Source: Streptomyces sp. TLI_146
GTDB lineage: Bacteria > Actinomycetota > Actinomycetes > Streptomycetales > Streptomycetaceae
Length of the DNA: 64,000 nt
Direction: 5' to 3'
Assembly: GCF_002846415.1 (NCBI RefSeq)
Contig: NZ_PJMX01000001.1
Coordinates: 6,448,001-6,512,000, forward strand
Shown here: positions 1-7,681 of the stretch, one piece after another
How positions within the stretch are numbered: the first letter of the stretch is position 1
How the letters are laid out: every line of letters starts with the position of its first letter
The notes under the pieces: model-generated
What the model was told of the DNA's origin: nothing
The model's input: the letters and a program-made list of their open reading frames with translations, nothing else
Databases searched by the model: none
Translations under genes and position numbers: made by a program

Positions 1-426
1 CCCTTCCGGAGCGAACGCCTGGGCGACGGCGAGGCTGTCCTCGTAGACATGGTGCCGGGCGACCAGGCCGTCCTCGACGGTGAGGTGCAGAGCGAACCGA
101 GCGCGATACGGCCGTCCGGTCGAGCGGGCGGTCTGGCGGATCTCGCCGAGTACAACGGCGTCATCGCCGTCGACGAGGATGCGCTCGATCTCGGTGGCCG
201 CCTGCCCGGGCACATGGTGCTCGATGAGTTGGCGGTAGTGATCGGCCGCGTCGGCCCGCGTGGAACGGTGGCGGATCCACGGGGTGGCGGTACGCCCGTG
301 CTCGGCCTCCGGCCAGTCCAGCTTCCAGTCGCCGCGTTCGGCGTACAGCTCCGCGATGCGCTCGGGGTCGCCTTCGCCGATCCGGCGCAGCAGTTCCTCC
401 ACCACGGCACGGGTGGTCGTGGGCAT
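1..426 (-). CDS. SnoaL-like / nuclear transport factor 2 family protein (C-terminus beyond window)
   Basis: The frame starts at ATG 426 and is still open at base 1, so 142 residues are visible and the C-terminus is missing. The protein starts MPTTTRAVVEELLRRIGEGD. It has the SnoaL-like layout: an amphipathic N-terminal helix, then a strand with DWKLDWPEAE, then alternating beta strands ending in the HHVYEDS segment. Members of this alpha+beta barrel family are small enzymes (cyclases, isomerases) or ligand-binding proteins. The substrate cannot be inferred. A perfect inverted repeat 95 bp upstream (521-535) could be an operator for it. Family assignment is by fold pattern only. Confidence 0.75.
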   Translation of the reverse strand, partial: MPTTTRAVVEELLRRIGEGDPERIAELYAERGDWKLDWPEAEHGRTATPWIRHRSTRADAADHYRQLIEHHVPGQAATEIERILVDGDDAVVLGEIRQTARSTGRPYRARFALHLTVEDGLVARHHVYEDSLAVAQAFAPEG

Positions 427-520
427 GACTGTCGACAAGGCTGATCCCTTCGATCCGTAACCCGCGTCCCTCTGTCGCGGGAAGATCGTCATTCTCGGCA
501 GGGCCGACGGGACGGCGCGA

Positions 521-535
521 TTACCTCGGAGGTAA
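521..535. promoter_or_regulatory. 15-bp inverted repeat, candidate operator
   Basis: The sequence TTACCTCGGAGGTAA is a perfect 6-3-6 inverted repeat. It lies between the M23 gene and the SnoaL-like gene, about 95 bp upstream of the latter's start. Its size and symmetry suit a TetR, HxlR or MerR type regulator. No regulator gene is inside the window on this side, so the assignment is inferred. Confidence 0.45.
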
Positions 536-600
536 GGGCGCGGTGCGGCAGCGGATGGAGCGGCGCCGACACGGCCGGATCGTTCGCCTCCCGGGGGCCC

Positions 601-642
601 GCCCCCTCCCCCCTCCCCCCTCCCCCCTCCCCCCTCCCCCCC
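601..642. repeat. C6T heptanucleotide tandem repeat (G-quadruplex potential on minus strand)
   Basis: T residues fall exactly every seven bases (607, 614, 621, 628, 635), separated by runs of six C. C-runs continue to about 660. On the minus strand this gives consecutive G6 runs separated by single A, starting about 25 bases after the stop codon of the M23 gene. It would therefore lie in that gene's 3' untranslated RNA. It is a simple sequence repeat and prone to slippage. Confidence 0.85.
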
Positions 643-666
643 GCCCCACCCCCGCCCCCGCTCCCC

Positions 667-1383
667 TCACACCCCCCAAACCGGCAGCAGCCGCACATGC
701 CCGCCATGGACCAGCGCGAGCGGGTTCAGGTATGCGTCGCCTCGTTTGAGCCCCCAGTGCAGGCAGCTTTGCGTGCAGTGCGGCGGTAGATCCGTGCCCG
801 GTTCCGCCGGGTGGTCCGCGTCCGGTTCCGCGTCCGGTTCCGTCGCTGCCTCGATCACCGCCACCGGCTGGCCCGCCGATACGTGTTCGCCCTCTCGGAC
901 GAGTGCTCGTACTGGCTCGTATGTGGTCCGCAGTGGTGGGCTTCCGGGCCCGTCCAGGGTGATCGTGAGCACGCCTTTCCCCGCGACGGGGCCCGCGAAG
1001 GTCACCCGGCCCGCCGCGACCGCCCGGATCTCGGTGCCGGGTGGGGCGGCGAGGTCGATGCCGCGGTGGCCGGGGCCGTAGGGCGTGGCGGGCGGGTCCC
1101 AGCCCCGTACGACCACGGGCGTCCCGGGAACCGGCCACACCCGCCCGGCCCGGCCGGTCACGCCGCCCACGCCCGCGACAGAGGCCGCCACTCCACCTCC
1201 CCCCGCCGCACCGCCTCCCACCCCTCCACCCAGCGACAAGTGCAGCGCGGGCAGCCCAGGCAGCGCGTGCCGCGCAGGCGACGCGTGCAGCGCATCCCGC
1301 GCAGCCAGCGCAGGCCGGGCTGGCGCTGCGGCCGATGTCGCCAGCGCCCCCGTCACGAACAGGCAGATCAGTGTGCGGTGCAT
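667..1383 (-). CDS. Exported M23-type peptidoglycan peptidase-like protein (active-site variant)
   Basis: The protein has 238 residues from ATG 1383. Residues 1-29 form a signal peptide (LICLFVTGALATSAAA core). Residues 30-80 are an Ala/Gly-rich linker. Residues 85-230 are the LytM/M23 beta domain, with GHRGIDLAAPPGTEIRAVA giving zinc ligands H106 and D110. The usual HxH motif near the end reads C207-L208-H209. The zinc-binding histidine is kept but the catalytic histidine is replaced by Cys. An acidic insert (residues 180-200, EPDAEPDAD) precedes it. Family members cut peptide crosslinks in the wall; this one may bind or act differently. It is divergent from rpsB, and a G-rich tract follows its stop codon. 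Confidence 0.88.
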   Translation of the reverse strand: MHRTLICLFVTGALATSAAAPARPALAARDALHASPARHALPGLPALHLSLGGGVGGGAAGGGGVAASVAGVGGVTGRAGRVWPVPGTPVVVRGWDPPATPYGPGHRGIDLAAPPGTEIRAVAAGRVTFAGPVAGKGVLTITLDGPGSPPLRTTYEPVRALVREGEHVSAGQPVAVIEAATEPDAEPDADHPAEPGTDLPPHCTQSCLHWGLKRGDAYLNPLALVHGGHVRLLPVWGV

Positions 1384-1671
1384 GCCGGAGATGATCCCGG
1401 GGCGCGGGGATTCGCGGTGATCATGGGCCGGGGCTGTGGACAACCGGGCCGTTGTGGACAGTGGCGTCACCCGGCACGGTGAGGGTCCCGTACACTTCTT
1501 GTGGCGATCCGGGTCACCGGGTCGACTTCGCACGCCCCGCCGGTGGTCCAGACCGTCGGCCGCGCCTCTCGGTCCTTCACCTGTCAACGGTGTGGGGCAC
1601 GGCGCATCGGGGCGTCAGGCGCGGCAGCCGACCGGCGGCCGCGGTAACCGAGTATCTCAAGGAGTACGGCC
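1384..1671. other. Divergent intergenic region upstream of rpsB
   Basis: These 288 bp separate the minus-strand M23 gene from rpsB and must hold both promoters. No convincing -35/-10 pair was found. TGGTCCAGACCG at 1544-1555 resembles half of a DasR site but is imperfect. An SD-like AAGGAG precedes the rpsB ATG. Confidence 0.5.
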
Positions 1672-2565
1672 ATGGCCGTCGTCACGATGCGGGAGCTGCT
1701 GGAGAGCGGCGTCCACTTCGGTCACCAGACCCGTCGCTGGAACCCGAAGATGAAGCGCTTCATCTTCACCGAGCGCAACGGCATCTACATCATCGACCTG
1801 CTCCAGTCGCTGTCGTACATCGACCGCGCCTACGAGTTCGTCAAGGAGACCGTCGCGCACGGCGGCTCCATCATGTTCGTCGGTACGAAGAAGCAGGCTC
1901 AGGAAGCCATCGCGGAGCAGGCGACTCGCGTGGGCATGCCCTACGTGAACCAGCGCTGGCTCGGCGGCATGCTGACCAACTTCTCCACCGTCTACAAGCG
2001 TCTGCAGCGCCTCAAGGAGCTCGAGCAGATCGACTTCGAGGACGTCGCGGCCTCGGGTCTCACCAAGAAGGAGCTCCTGGTCCTCTCGCGTGAGAAGGCC
2101 AAGCTGGAGAAGACCCTCGGTGGTATCCGCGAGATGTCGAAGGTTCCCAGCGCCGTCTGGATCGTCGACACCAAGAAGGAGCACATCGCCGTCGGTGAGG
2201 CGCGCAAGCTCCACATCCCGGTCGTCGCGATCCTCGACACGAACTGCGACCCCGACGAGGTCGACTACAAGATCCCGGGCAACGACGACGCGATCCGCTC
2301 CGTCACCCTGCTCACCCGCGTGATCGCTGACGCCGTCGCCGAGGGCCTCATCGCCCGTTCCGGCGTCGCCACCGGTGACTCGAAGCCGGGCGAGAAGGCT
2401 GCCGGCGAGCCGCTCGCCGAGTGGGAGCGCGACCTGCTCGAGGGCGACAAGAAGGCCGACGAGACCGAGGCCCCCGCGGCCGAGGCTCCGGCCGCCGAGG
2501 CCGAGAAGCCGGCCGAGGCCGCTCCGGCCGCCGAGGCGCCGGCCGCGGACGCCGAGCAGGCCTGA
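1672..2565 (+). CDS. rpsB: 30S ribosomal protein S2
   Basis: S2 is a small-subunit ribosomal protein that helps place S1 and the mRNA near the Shine-Dalgarno cleft. The 297-residue product starts MAVVTMRELLESGVHFGHQT. It shows the S2 signatures FGHQTRRWNPKM near the N-terminus and the mid-protein GTKKQAQEAI block. Residues 1-235 form the conserved S2 core. Residues after about 250 form a low-complexity Ala/Glu/Pro tail (repeats of EAPAA), an extension common in actinomycetes and probably disordered. An AAGGAG ribosome site lies 8 bases before the ATG. It is followed by a very strong hairpin and then tsf. Confidence 0.98.
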   Translation: MAVVTMRELLESGVHFGHQTRRWNPKMKRFIFTERNGIYIIDLLQSLSYIDRAYEFVKETVAHGGSIMFVGTKKQAQEAIAEQATRVGMPYVNQRWLGGMLTNFSTVYKRLQRLKELEQIDFEDVAASGLTKKELLVLSREKAKLEKTLGGIREMSKVPSAVWIVDTKKEHIAVGEARKLHIPVVAILDTNCDPDEVDYKIPGNDDAIRSVTLLTRVIADAVAEGLIARSGVATGDSKPGEKAAGEPLAEWERDLLEGDKKADETEAPAAEAPAAEAEKPAEAAPAAEAPAADAEQA

Positions 2566-2587
2566 CCTTCACGGTCTTCGCTTCGGC

Positions 2588-2626
2588 GGTGACGGCGGGG
2601 GCGCACGCTGTGCCCCCGCCGTCACC
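2588..2626 (+). terminator. Strong hairpin between rpsB and tsf
   Basis: Bases 2588-2602 and 2612-2626 form a perfect 15-bp GC-rich stem with a 9-base loop. No T-tract follows, which is usual for Streptomyces terminators. It probably reduces read-through from rpsB into tsf or stabilises the rpsB transcript. Confidence 0.8.
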
Positions 2627-2634
2627 CCGTAGCC

Positions 2635-2680
2635 CCGTAGATCTTCCGTAGATCTTTCAGACTTCGAGTCAGACTTCGAG
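2635..2680 (+). repeat. Two back-to-back tandem duplications in the tsf leader
   Basis: CCGTAGATCTT occurs twice in tandem (2635-2645 and 2646-2656). It is followed directly by TCAGACTTCGAG twice in tandem (2657-2668 and 2669-2680). The second pair ends 16 bases before the tsf ATG. The GAGAGA right after it is the only SD-like stretch, so the repeats form the 5' untranslated region of tsf. Confidence 0.85.
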
Positions 2681-2696
2681 AGAGAAACACAGACTC

Positions 2697-3533
2697 ATGG
2701 CGAACTACACCGCCGCTGACGTCAAGAAGCTCCGCGAGCTCACCGGCGCCGGCATGATGGACTGCAAGAAGGCGCTGGACGAGGCCGACGGCAACGTCGA
2801 CAAGGCCGTCGAGGCGCTGCGCATCAAGGGCCAGAAGGGCGTCGCCAAGCGCGAGGGCCGTTCTGCCGAGAACGGTGCGGTCGTCTCCCTCATCGCCGAG
2901 GACAACACCTCCGGTGTGCTCCTCGAGCTGAAGTGCGAGACGGACTTCGTCGCCAAGGGCGACAAGTTCCAGGCCACCGCCGCCGCGCTCGCCGCGCACG
3001 TCGCCGCGACCTCCCCGGCCGACCTGGAGGCGCTGCTCGCCTCCGAGATCGAGGCCGGCAAGACCGTCCAGGCGTACGTCGACGAGGCCAACGCCAACCT
3101 GGGCGAGAAGATCGTCCTGGACCGCTTCGCGCAGTACGCCGACGGCTTCGTCTTCGCGTACATGCACCGCACCATGCCCGACCTGCCGCCGCAGATCGGT
3201 GTCCTGGTCGAGCTGGACAAGGCCGACGCCGACGTCGCCAAGGGCATCGCCCAGCACATCGCCGCGTTCGCGCCGAAGTGGCTGTCCCGCGAGGACGTCC
3301 CGGCCGAGGTCGTCGAGACCGAGCGCCGTGTCGCCGAGGAGACCACGCGCGCCGAGGGCAAGCCCGAGGCCGCGCTGCCGAAGATCGTCGAGGGTCGTGT
3401 CAACGGCTTCTTCAAGGACGCCACGCTCCTTGGCCAGCCGTACGCGCTCGACAACAAGAAGTCGGTCCAGAAGGTTCTGGACGAGGCCGGTGTCACCCTG
3501 AAGCGCTTCACGCGCATCAAGGTCGGCATCTGA
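2697..3533 (+). CDS. tsf: Translation elongation factor Ts
   Basis: EF-Ts exchanges GDP for GTP on EF-Tu. The product has 278 residues. The N-terminal UBA-like domain contains the family signature LRELTGAGMMDCKKALDEAD. The TDFVAK motif that inserts into EF-Tu follows around residue 83. Two core subdomains and the C-terminal module (QPYALDNKKSVQKVLDE) complete the protein. It lies downstream of rpsB in the usual bacterial order. The Shine-Dalgarno is weak (GAGAGA) compared with neighbouring genes, and the leader carries two tandem duplications. Confidence 0.98.
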   Translation: MANYTAADVKKLRELTGAGMMDCKKALDEADGNVDKAVEALRIKGQKGVAKREGRSAENGAVVSLIAEDNTSGVLLELKCETDFVAKGDKFQATAAALAAHVAATSPADLEALLASEIEAGKTVQAYVDEANANLGEKIVLDRFAQYADGFVFAYMHRTMPDLPPQIGVLVELDKADADVAKGIAQHIAAFAPKWLSREDVPAEVVETERRVAEETTRAEGKPEAALPKIVEGRVNGFFKDATLLGQPYALDNKKSVQKVLDEAGVTLKRFTRIKVGI

Positions 3534-3621
3534 GTCCGTTCAGCGATCGACGGAAGACCCCGCTAGGGTCTGAGGCAGTCGTCGGCCGCGCTCGCGACGG
3601 ACGACCGCAGATCTGACGAGG

Positions 3622-3669
3622 AGGCCATTGCCGCTCAGGGACACAGCACCCACCGGCAATGGCCTTCTT
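3622..3669 (+). terminator. Hairpin with short T-run between tsf and pyrH
   Basis: A perfect 12-bp stem (3622-3633 with 3654-3665, AGGCCATTGCCG pairing with CGGCAATGGCCT) is followed by TCTT. The downstream arm ends 27 bases before the pyrH ATG. It can therefore terminate tsf transcripts and limit pyrH expression by attenuation. Confidence 0.75.
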
Positions 3670-3692
3670 CGTATGTGTACGAGGAGATCCCC

Positions 3693-4472
3693 ATGAATCA
3701 GGGCGCGGACGCCGCCACCCAGGCTGACCACAAGCGCGACGACGGCAAGGTGACCGGACGCTTCATGCTGAAGCTCTCCGGTGAGGCGTTCGCCGGCGGA
3801 GGGGGTCTCGGCGTGGACCCCGATGTCGTGCACGCCATCGCCCGCGAGATCGCCAATGTCGTACGGGACGGCGCGCAGATCGCCGTCGTCATCGGCGGCG
3901 GCAACTTCTTCCGCGGAGCCGAGCTCCAGCAGCGCGGCATGGACCGGGCCCGCTCCGACTACATGGGCATGCTCGGCACGGTGATGAACTGCCTCGCCCT
4001 CCAGGACTTCCTGGAGAAGGAGGGCATCGACTCCCGGGTCCAGACCGCCATCACGATGGGCCAGGTCGCCGAGCCGTACATCCCGCTGCGCGCCGTGCGC
4101 CACCTGGAGAAGGGACGCGTCGTCATCTTCGGCGCGGGCATGGGCATGCCGTACTTCTCCACCGACACCACGGCCGCCCAGCGCGCTCTGGAGATCGACG
4201 CCGAGGCCATGCTGATGGGCAAGAACGGGGTGGACGGGGTCTACGACTCCGACCCTCGCGTCAACCCGGACGCCGTGAAGTTCGACGCGCTGGAGTACGG
4301 CGAGGTCATCACCCGCGACCTGAAGGTGGCGGACATGACGGCCATCACCCTCTGCCGCGACAACAACCTCCCCATCCTCGTCTTCGAACTCCTCGCCGAG
4401 GGCAATATCGCGCGCGCGGTCAAGGGTGAGAAGATCGGCACGCTCGTGAGCGACCAGGGCACCCGGGCCTGA
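3693..4472 (+). CDS. pyrH: UMP kinase
   Basis: This kinase phosphorylates UMP to UDP with ATP in pyrimidine nucleotide synthesis and belongs to the amino-acid-kinase fold. The 259-residue form starts at ATG 3693, chosen because GAGGAGATCCCC gives a good ribosome site; a GTG lies in frame at 3675. Motifs are FMLKLSGEAFAG for the phosphate site, the AVVIGGGNFFRG glycine loop, and DYMGMLGTVMN and AITLCRDNNLPILVF near the end. An N-terminal hydrophilic extension of about 20 residues precedes the core. It stands between tsf and frr, as in most bacteria. Confidence 0.97.
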   Translation: MNQGADAATQADHKRDDGKVTGRFMLKLSGEAFAGGGGLGVDPDVVHAIAREIANVVRDGAQIAVVIGGGNFFRGAELQQRGMDRARSDYMGMLGTVMNCLALQDFLEKEGIDSRVQTAITMGQVAEPYIPLRAVRHLEKGRVVIFGAGMGMPYFSTDTTAAQRALEIDAEAMLMGKNGVDGVYDSDPRVNPDAVKFDALEYGEVITRDLKVADMTAITLCRDNNLPILVFELLAEGNIARAVKGEKIGTLVSDQGTRA

Positions 4473-4592
4473 CCGGGGGATGGACAATCCCCTGACGGTC
4501 GGACACCGTGCAGGGAAAGACGCGGGTTACGCAGGGCCGTTGGGCACCCCACGGAGCACTCCCGGCCCACTCAAGACATGCAGGAGCAAGTG

Positions 4593-5150
4593 GTGATCGA
4601 AGAAATCCTCCTCGAAGCCGAGGAGAAGATGGAGAAGGCCGTCGTGGTCGCCAAGGAGGACTTCGCCGCGATTCGCACCGGCCGTGCGCACCCGGCGATG
4701 TTCAACAAGATCGTGGCCGACTACTACGGTGCGCTGACGCCGATCAACCAGCTGGCCTCGTTCTCGGTGCCCGAGCCGCGCATGGCCGTGGTGACCCCGT
4801 TCGACAAGAGCGCGCTGCGCAACATCGAGCAGGCGATCCGCGACTCGGACTTGGGCGTCAACCCGAGCAATGACGGCTCCATCATCCGGGTGACGTTCCC
4901 GGAGCTGACGGAGGAGCGCCGCCGGGACTACATCAAGGTCGCCCGGACCAAGGCCGAGGACTCTAAGGTGTCGATCCGCTCCGTGCGCCGCAAGGCCAAG
5001 GACGCCCTCGACAAGCTCGTCAAGGACAAGGAGTCCGGCGAGGACGAGGTCCGCCGTGCGGAGAAGGAGCTCGACGACACCACCGCGAAGTACGTGGCGC
5101 AGGTGGACGAGCTGCTCAAGCACAAGGAAGCAGAGCTGCTCGAGGTCTGA
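4593..5150 (+). CDS. frr: Ribosome recycling factor
   Basis: RRF splits the post-termination ribosome together with EF-G. The product has 185 residues from GTG 4593. That start places CAGGAG 6-8 bases upstream and gives the family N-terminus IEEILLEAEEKMEKAV; an ATG at 4578 would add five residues and lacks this spacing. It shows the three-helix bundle pattern, with RTGRAHPAMFNKI, INQLASFSVPEPR and the ERRRDYIKVA block. Its TGA overlaps the cdsA ATG by one base (TGATG), indicating translational coupling. Confidence 0.97.
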   Translation: MIEEILLEAEEKMEKAVVVAKEDFAAIRTGRAHPAMFNKIVADYYGALTPINQLASFSVPEPRMAVVTPFDKSALRNIEQAIRDSDLGVNPSNDGSIIRVTFPELTEERRRDYIKVARTKAEDSKVSIRSVRRKAKDALDKLVKDKESGEDEVRRAEKELDDTTAKYVAQVDELLKHKEAELLEV

Positions 5151-6271
5151 TGAACGACTCTTCCTGGGGGGCTCCGCCGCGACCCGAGCACTGGGGGCCA
5201 CCCGACCAGGGGCCTTCCCAGGAGGTGCCTTCGGCGGGGGCTGCCTACGATGCGTATGACGCCCCGTCCAAGACGCAGCCGATGCCCGTCGTGACCGATA
5301 CGGGCACCGGCATCGCAGACCGCGAAGAACGTGACCGGGGGGCCGCTCGGGTGAGCGGTCCCCTGTTCCGCGAAGAGACGCCGCAGGAGCCCATGCCCAG
5401 CTCGGTACCACCTTCGACTCCGCAGCAGCCGCAGCGGCCCGCGCAGCCGGAGAAGAAGCGGGCGGGGCGCGACCTGCGGGCCGCGATAGGGGTCGGTGTC
5501 GGGCTCGGCGCGGTGATCCTGGCGTCGCTGTTCGTCGTCAAGGCCGTCTTCGTCGGTGTGATCGCGGTGGCGGTCGTCGTCGGCCTGTGGGAGCTGACCT
5601 CCCGCCTCGACGAGCGCAAGGGCATCAAGGTGCCGCTGGTGCCGCTCGCGGTGGGCGGCGCGGCGATGGTCGTCGCCGGCTACGCGCGCGGTGCCGACGG
5701 CGCGTGGGTGGCGATGGCGCTCACGTCGCTGGCGGTGCTGGTGTGGCGGATGACGGAGAAGCCCGAGGGCTATCTCAAGGACGTCACCGCCGGTGTCTTC
5801 GCGGCGTTCTACGTGCCGTTCCTGGCCACGTTCGTCGCGATGATGCTGACCGCCGACGACGGGCCGTGGCGGGTGTTCGTCTTCCTGCTGCTGACCGTGG
5901 TCAGCGACACCGGCGCGTACGCGATCGGCTGGCGCTTCGGCAAGACGAAGCTGGCGCCGCGCATCAGCCCCGGCAAGACCCGTGAGGGCCTGGTCGGCGC
6001 GGTGACGTTCGCGATGGCGGCGGGCGCGCTGTGCATGCAGTTCCTCATCGACGACGGCCAGTGGTGGCAGGGCCTGCTGCTGGGCCTGGCGGTCGCGGCG
6101 AGCGCCACGCTCGGCGACCTCGGCGAGTCGATGATCAAGCGGGACCTCGGTATCAAGGACATGGGCACCCTGCTGCCCGGCCACGGCGGGATCATGGACC
6201 GCCTGGACTCCCTGCTGCCTACGGCGCCGGTGGTGTGGCTGCTGCTGGTCGCCTTCGTCGGCGGCGGCTGA
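5150..6271 (+). CDS. cdsA: Phosphatidate cytidylyltransferase (CDP-diglyceride synthase)
   Basis: CdsA makes CDP-diacylglycerol from phosphatidic acid and CTP, the precursor of membrane phospholipids. The product has 373 residues. The first ~105 residues are a Pro/Gln-rich cytoplasmic extension. About eight membrane helices follow from residue 110. The family signature near the C-terminus reads TLGDLGESMIKRDLGIKDMG followed by LLPGHGGIMDRLDSLL, with the metal-binding Asp residues intact. The ATG overlaps the frr stop codon. A hairpin with a T-run downstream ends the transcript. Confidence 0.96.
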   Translation: MNDSSWGAPPRPEHWGPPDQGPSQEVPSAGAAYDAYDAPSKTQPMPVVTDTGTGIADREERDRGAARVSGPLFREETPQEPMPSSVPPSTPQQPQRPAQPEKKRAGRDLRAAIGVGVGLGAVILASLFVVKAVFVGVIAVAVVVGLWELTSRLDERKGIKVPLVPLAVGGAAMVVAGYARGADGAWVAMALTSLAVLVWRMTEKPEGYLKDVTAGVFAAFYVPFLATFVAMMLTADDGPWRVFVFLLLTVVSDTGAYAIGWRFGKTKLAPRISPGKTREGLVGAVTFAMAAGALCMQFLIDDGQWWQGLLLGLAVAASATLGDLGESMIKRDLGIKDMGTLLPGHGGIMDRLDSLLPTAPVVWLLLVAFVGGG

Positions 6272-6313
6272 CCGGCCGCGCCAACCGGCGCTGACCTGCC
6301 GTTTCCTCGGTCG

Positions 6314-6347
6314 GGGGCTCGTTGTCCACAGGACGGCGAGCCCCTTT
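6314..6347 (+). terminator. Terminator after cdsA
   Basis: GGGGCTCG (6314-6321) pairs perfectly with CGAGCCCC (6337-6344) and is followed by TTT. It lies 43 bases after the cdsA stop and 28 bases before the rlmN start. It marks the end of the rpsB-cdsA group. Confidence 0.75.
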
Positions 6348-6374
6348 CCGTATGTCTGAGACACTGGTGGGACC

Positions 6375-7481
6375 ATGCCGAAGCCCGGAGAACTCACTTT
6401 CGTCGCCCCCCGCGGAGCCAAGAAGCCGCCGCGGCACCTCGCCGACCTCTCGCCCGCCGAGCGGAAAGAGGCTGTCGCCGCGATCGGCGAGAAGCCGTTC
6501 CGCGCCAAGCAGCTCTCGCAGCACTACTTCGCGCGGTACGCGCACGACCCGGCCCAGTGGACCGACATCCCCGCCGCCGCGCGCACCCGCCTCCAGGAGG
6601 AGCTGCTGCCGGACCTGATGTCGGTGGTGCGGCACATCTCGTGCGACGACGACACCACTCGCAAGACGCTGTGGCGCCTGCACGACGGGACGCTCGTGGA
6701 GTCGGTCCTGATGCGCTACCCCGACCGGGTGACGATGTGCATCTCCTCGCAGGCCGGCTGCGGCATGAACTGCCCGTTCTGCGCGACCGGCCAGGCGGGC
6801 CTGGACCGCAACCTGTCGACCGCCGAGATCGTGCACCAGATCGTCGACGGCATGCGCGCCCTGCGCGACGGCGAGGTCCCCGGCGGCCCGGCCCGGCTGT
6901 CGAACATCGTCTTCATGGGCATGGGCGAGCCGCTCGCCAACTACAAGCGGGTCGTCGGCGCCATCCGCCGCCTCACCGACCCCGAGCCCGACGGCCTGGG
7001 TCTGTCCCAGCGCGGCATCACCGTCTCCACCGTGGGCCTGGTCCCGGCCATGCACCGCTTCGCCGACGAGGGCTTCAAGTGCCGCCTCGCCGTGTCGCTG
7101 CACGCCCCGGACGACGAGCTGCGCGACACGCTCGTGCCCGTCAACACCCGCTGGAAGGTCCGCGAGGTCCTGGACGCGGCGTGGGAGTACGCGGAGAAGT
7201 CCGGCCGCCGCATCTCGATCGAGTACGCGCTGATCCGCGACATCAACGACCAGGCCTGGCGCGGTGACCTGCTCGGCCGCCTCCTCAAGGGCAAGCGCGT
7301 CCACGTCAACCTGATCCCGCTGAACCCGACGCCGGGCTCGAAGTGGACCGCCTCGCGCCCCGAGGACGAGAAGGCGTTCGTCGAGGCCATCGCGGCCCAC
7401 GGCGTGCCGGTCACCGTCCGGGACACCCGTGGCCAGGAGATCGACGGAGCGTGCGGACAGCTCGCCGCGTCCGAGAGGTAG
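6375..7481 (+). CDS. rlmN: 23S rRNA (adenine-2503 C2)-methyltransferase, radical SAM
   Basis: RlmN methylates C2 of A2503 in 23S rRNA (and A37 of some tRNAs) by a two-cysteine radical SAM mechanism. The product has 368 residues. The CxxxCxxC cluster is C129, C133, C136 (CGMNCPFCATGQ). The methyl-carrying cysteine is C360 in DGACGQL. FMGMGEPLANY is the GGEP-like SAM motif, and IEYALIRDIND and HVNLIPLNPTPG are typical of the family. An N-terminal helical domain precedes the barrel. The next gene group begins with the TPP riboswitch right after its stop. Confidence 0.97.
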   Translation: MPKPGELTFVAPRGAKKPPRHLADLSPAERKEAVAAIGEKPFRAKQLSQHYFARYAHDPAQWTDIPAAARTRLQEELLPDLMSVVRHISCDDDTTRKTLWRLHDGTLVESVLMRYPDRVTMCISSQAGCGMNCPFCATGQAGLDRNLSTAEIVHQIVDGMRALRDGEVPGGPARLSNIVFMGMGEPLANYKRVVGAIRRLTDPEPDGLGLSQRGITVSTVGLVPAMHRFADEGFKCRLAVSLHAPDDELRDTLVPVNTRWKVREVLDAAWEYAEKSGRRISIEYALIRDINDQAWRGDLLGRLLKGKRVHVNLIPLNPTPGSKWTASRPEDEKAFVEAIAAHGVPVTVRDTRGQEIDGACGQLAASER

Positions 7482-7502
7482 TCTGGGATCGAAATCTGCA
7501 TA

Positions 7503-7600
7503 TTCCGACAGGGGAGCGCCACAGCGCTGAGAGTGCGACACCGTCAGGTCGCAGACCCTCTGAACCTCGCCCAGGTCATTCTGGGTAGGAAGTTCGGTCA
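7503..7600 (+). ncRNA. TPP riboswitch (THI element)
   Basis: The aptamer landmarks are in order: GGGGAGCGCC, GCTGAGAGTGC, GCAGACCCTCTGAACCTC, then a CCAGG...CTGGG stem and GTAGGAAG. CCGA (7505-7508) and TCGG (about 7594-7597) close helix P1. These are the conserved thi-box segments that bind thiamine pyrophosphate. It sits 92 bases upstream of the thiB start, so it controls the thiBPQ thiamine importer. Confidence 0.95.
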
Positions 7601-7616
7601 TCACTCAAGCTGTTGC

Positions 7617-7681
7617 GCCCTGCCCGCACGACCCGCCGTCGTACGGGCAGGGCCGCGTCTCTTCCTGGTCCCACCAGGAGG
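7617..7681 (+). promoter_or_regulatory. Expression platform of the TPP riboswitch, with SD-sequestering hairpin
   Basis: Two hairpins lie between the aptamer and thiB. The first is a perfect 10-bp stem (7617-7626 with 7644-7653). The second, CCTGGT (7664-7669) with ACCAGG (7673-7678), includes the first half of the AGGAGG ribosome site at 7676-7681. The second hairpin can hide the Shine-Dalgarno, suggesting translational control. There is no U-tract for classical termination. Confidence 0.7.

Noticed and set aside
1544..1555. DasR-like site upstream of rpsB
   Set aside because: TGGTCCAGACCG lacks the full symmetric consensus, and a ribosomal protein gene is not an expected DasR target.
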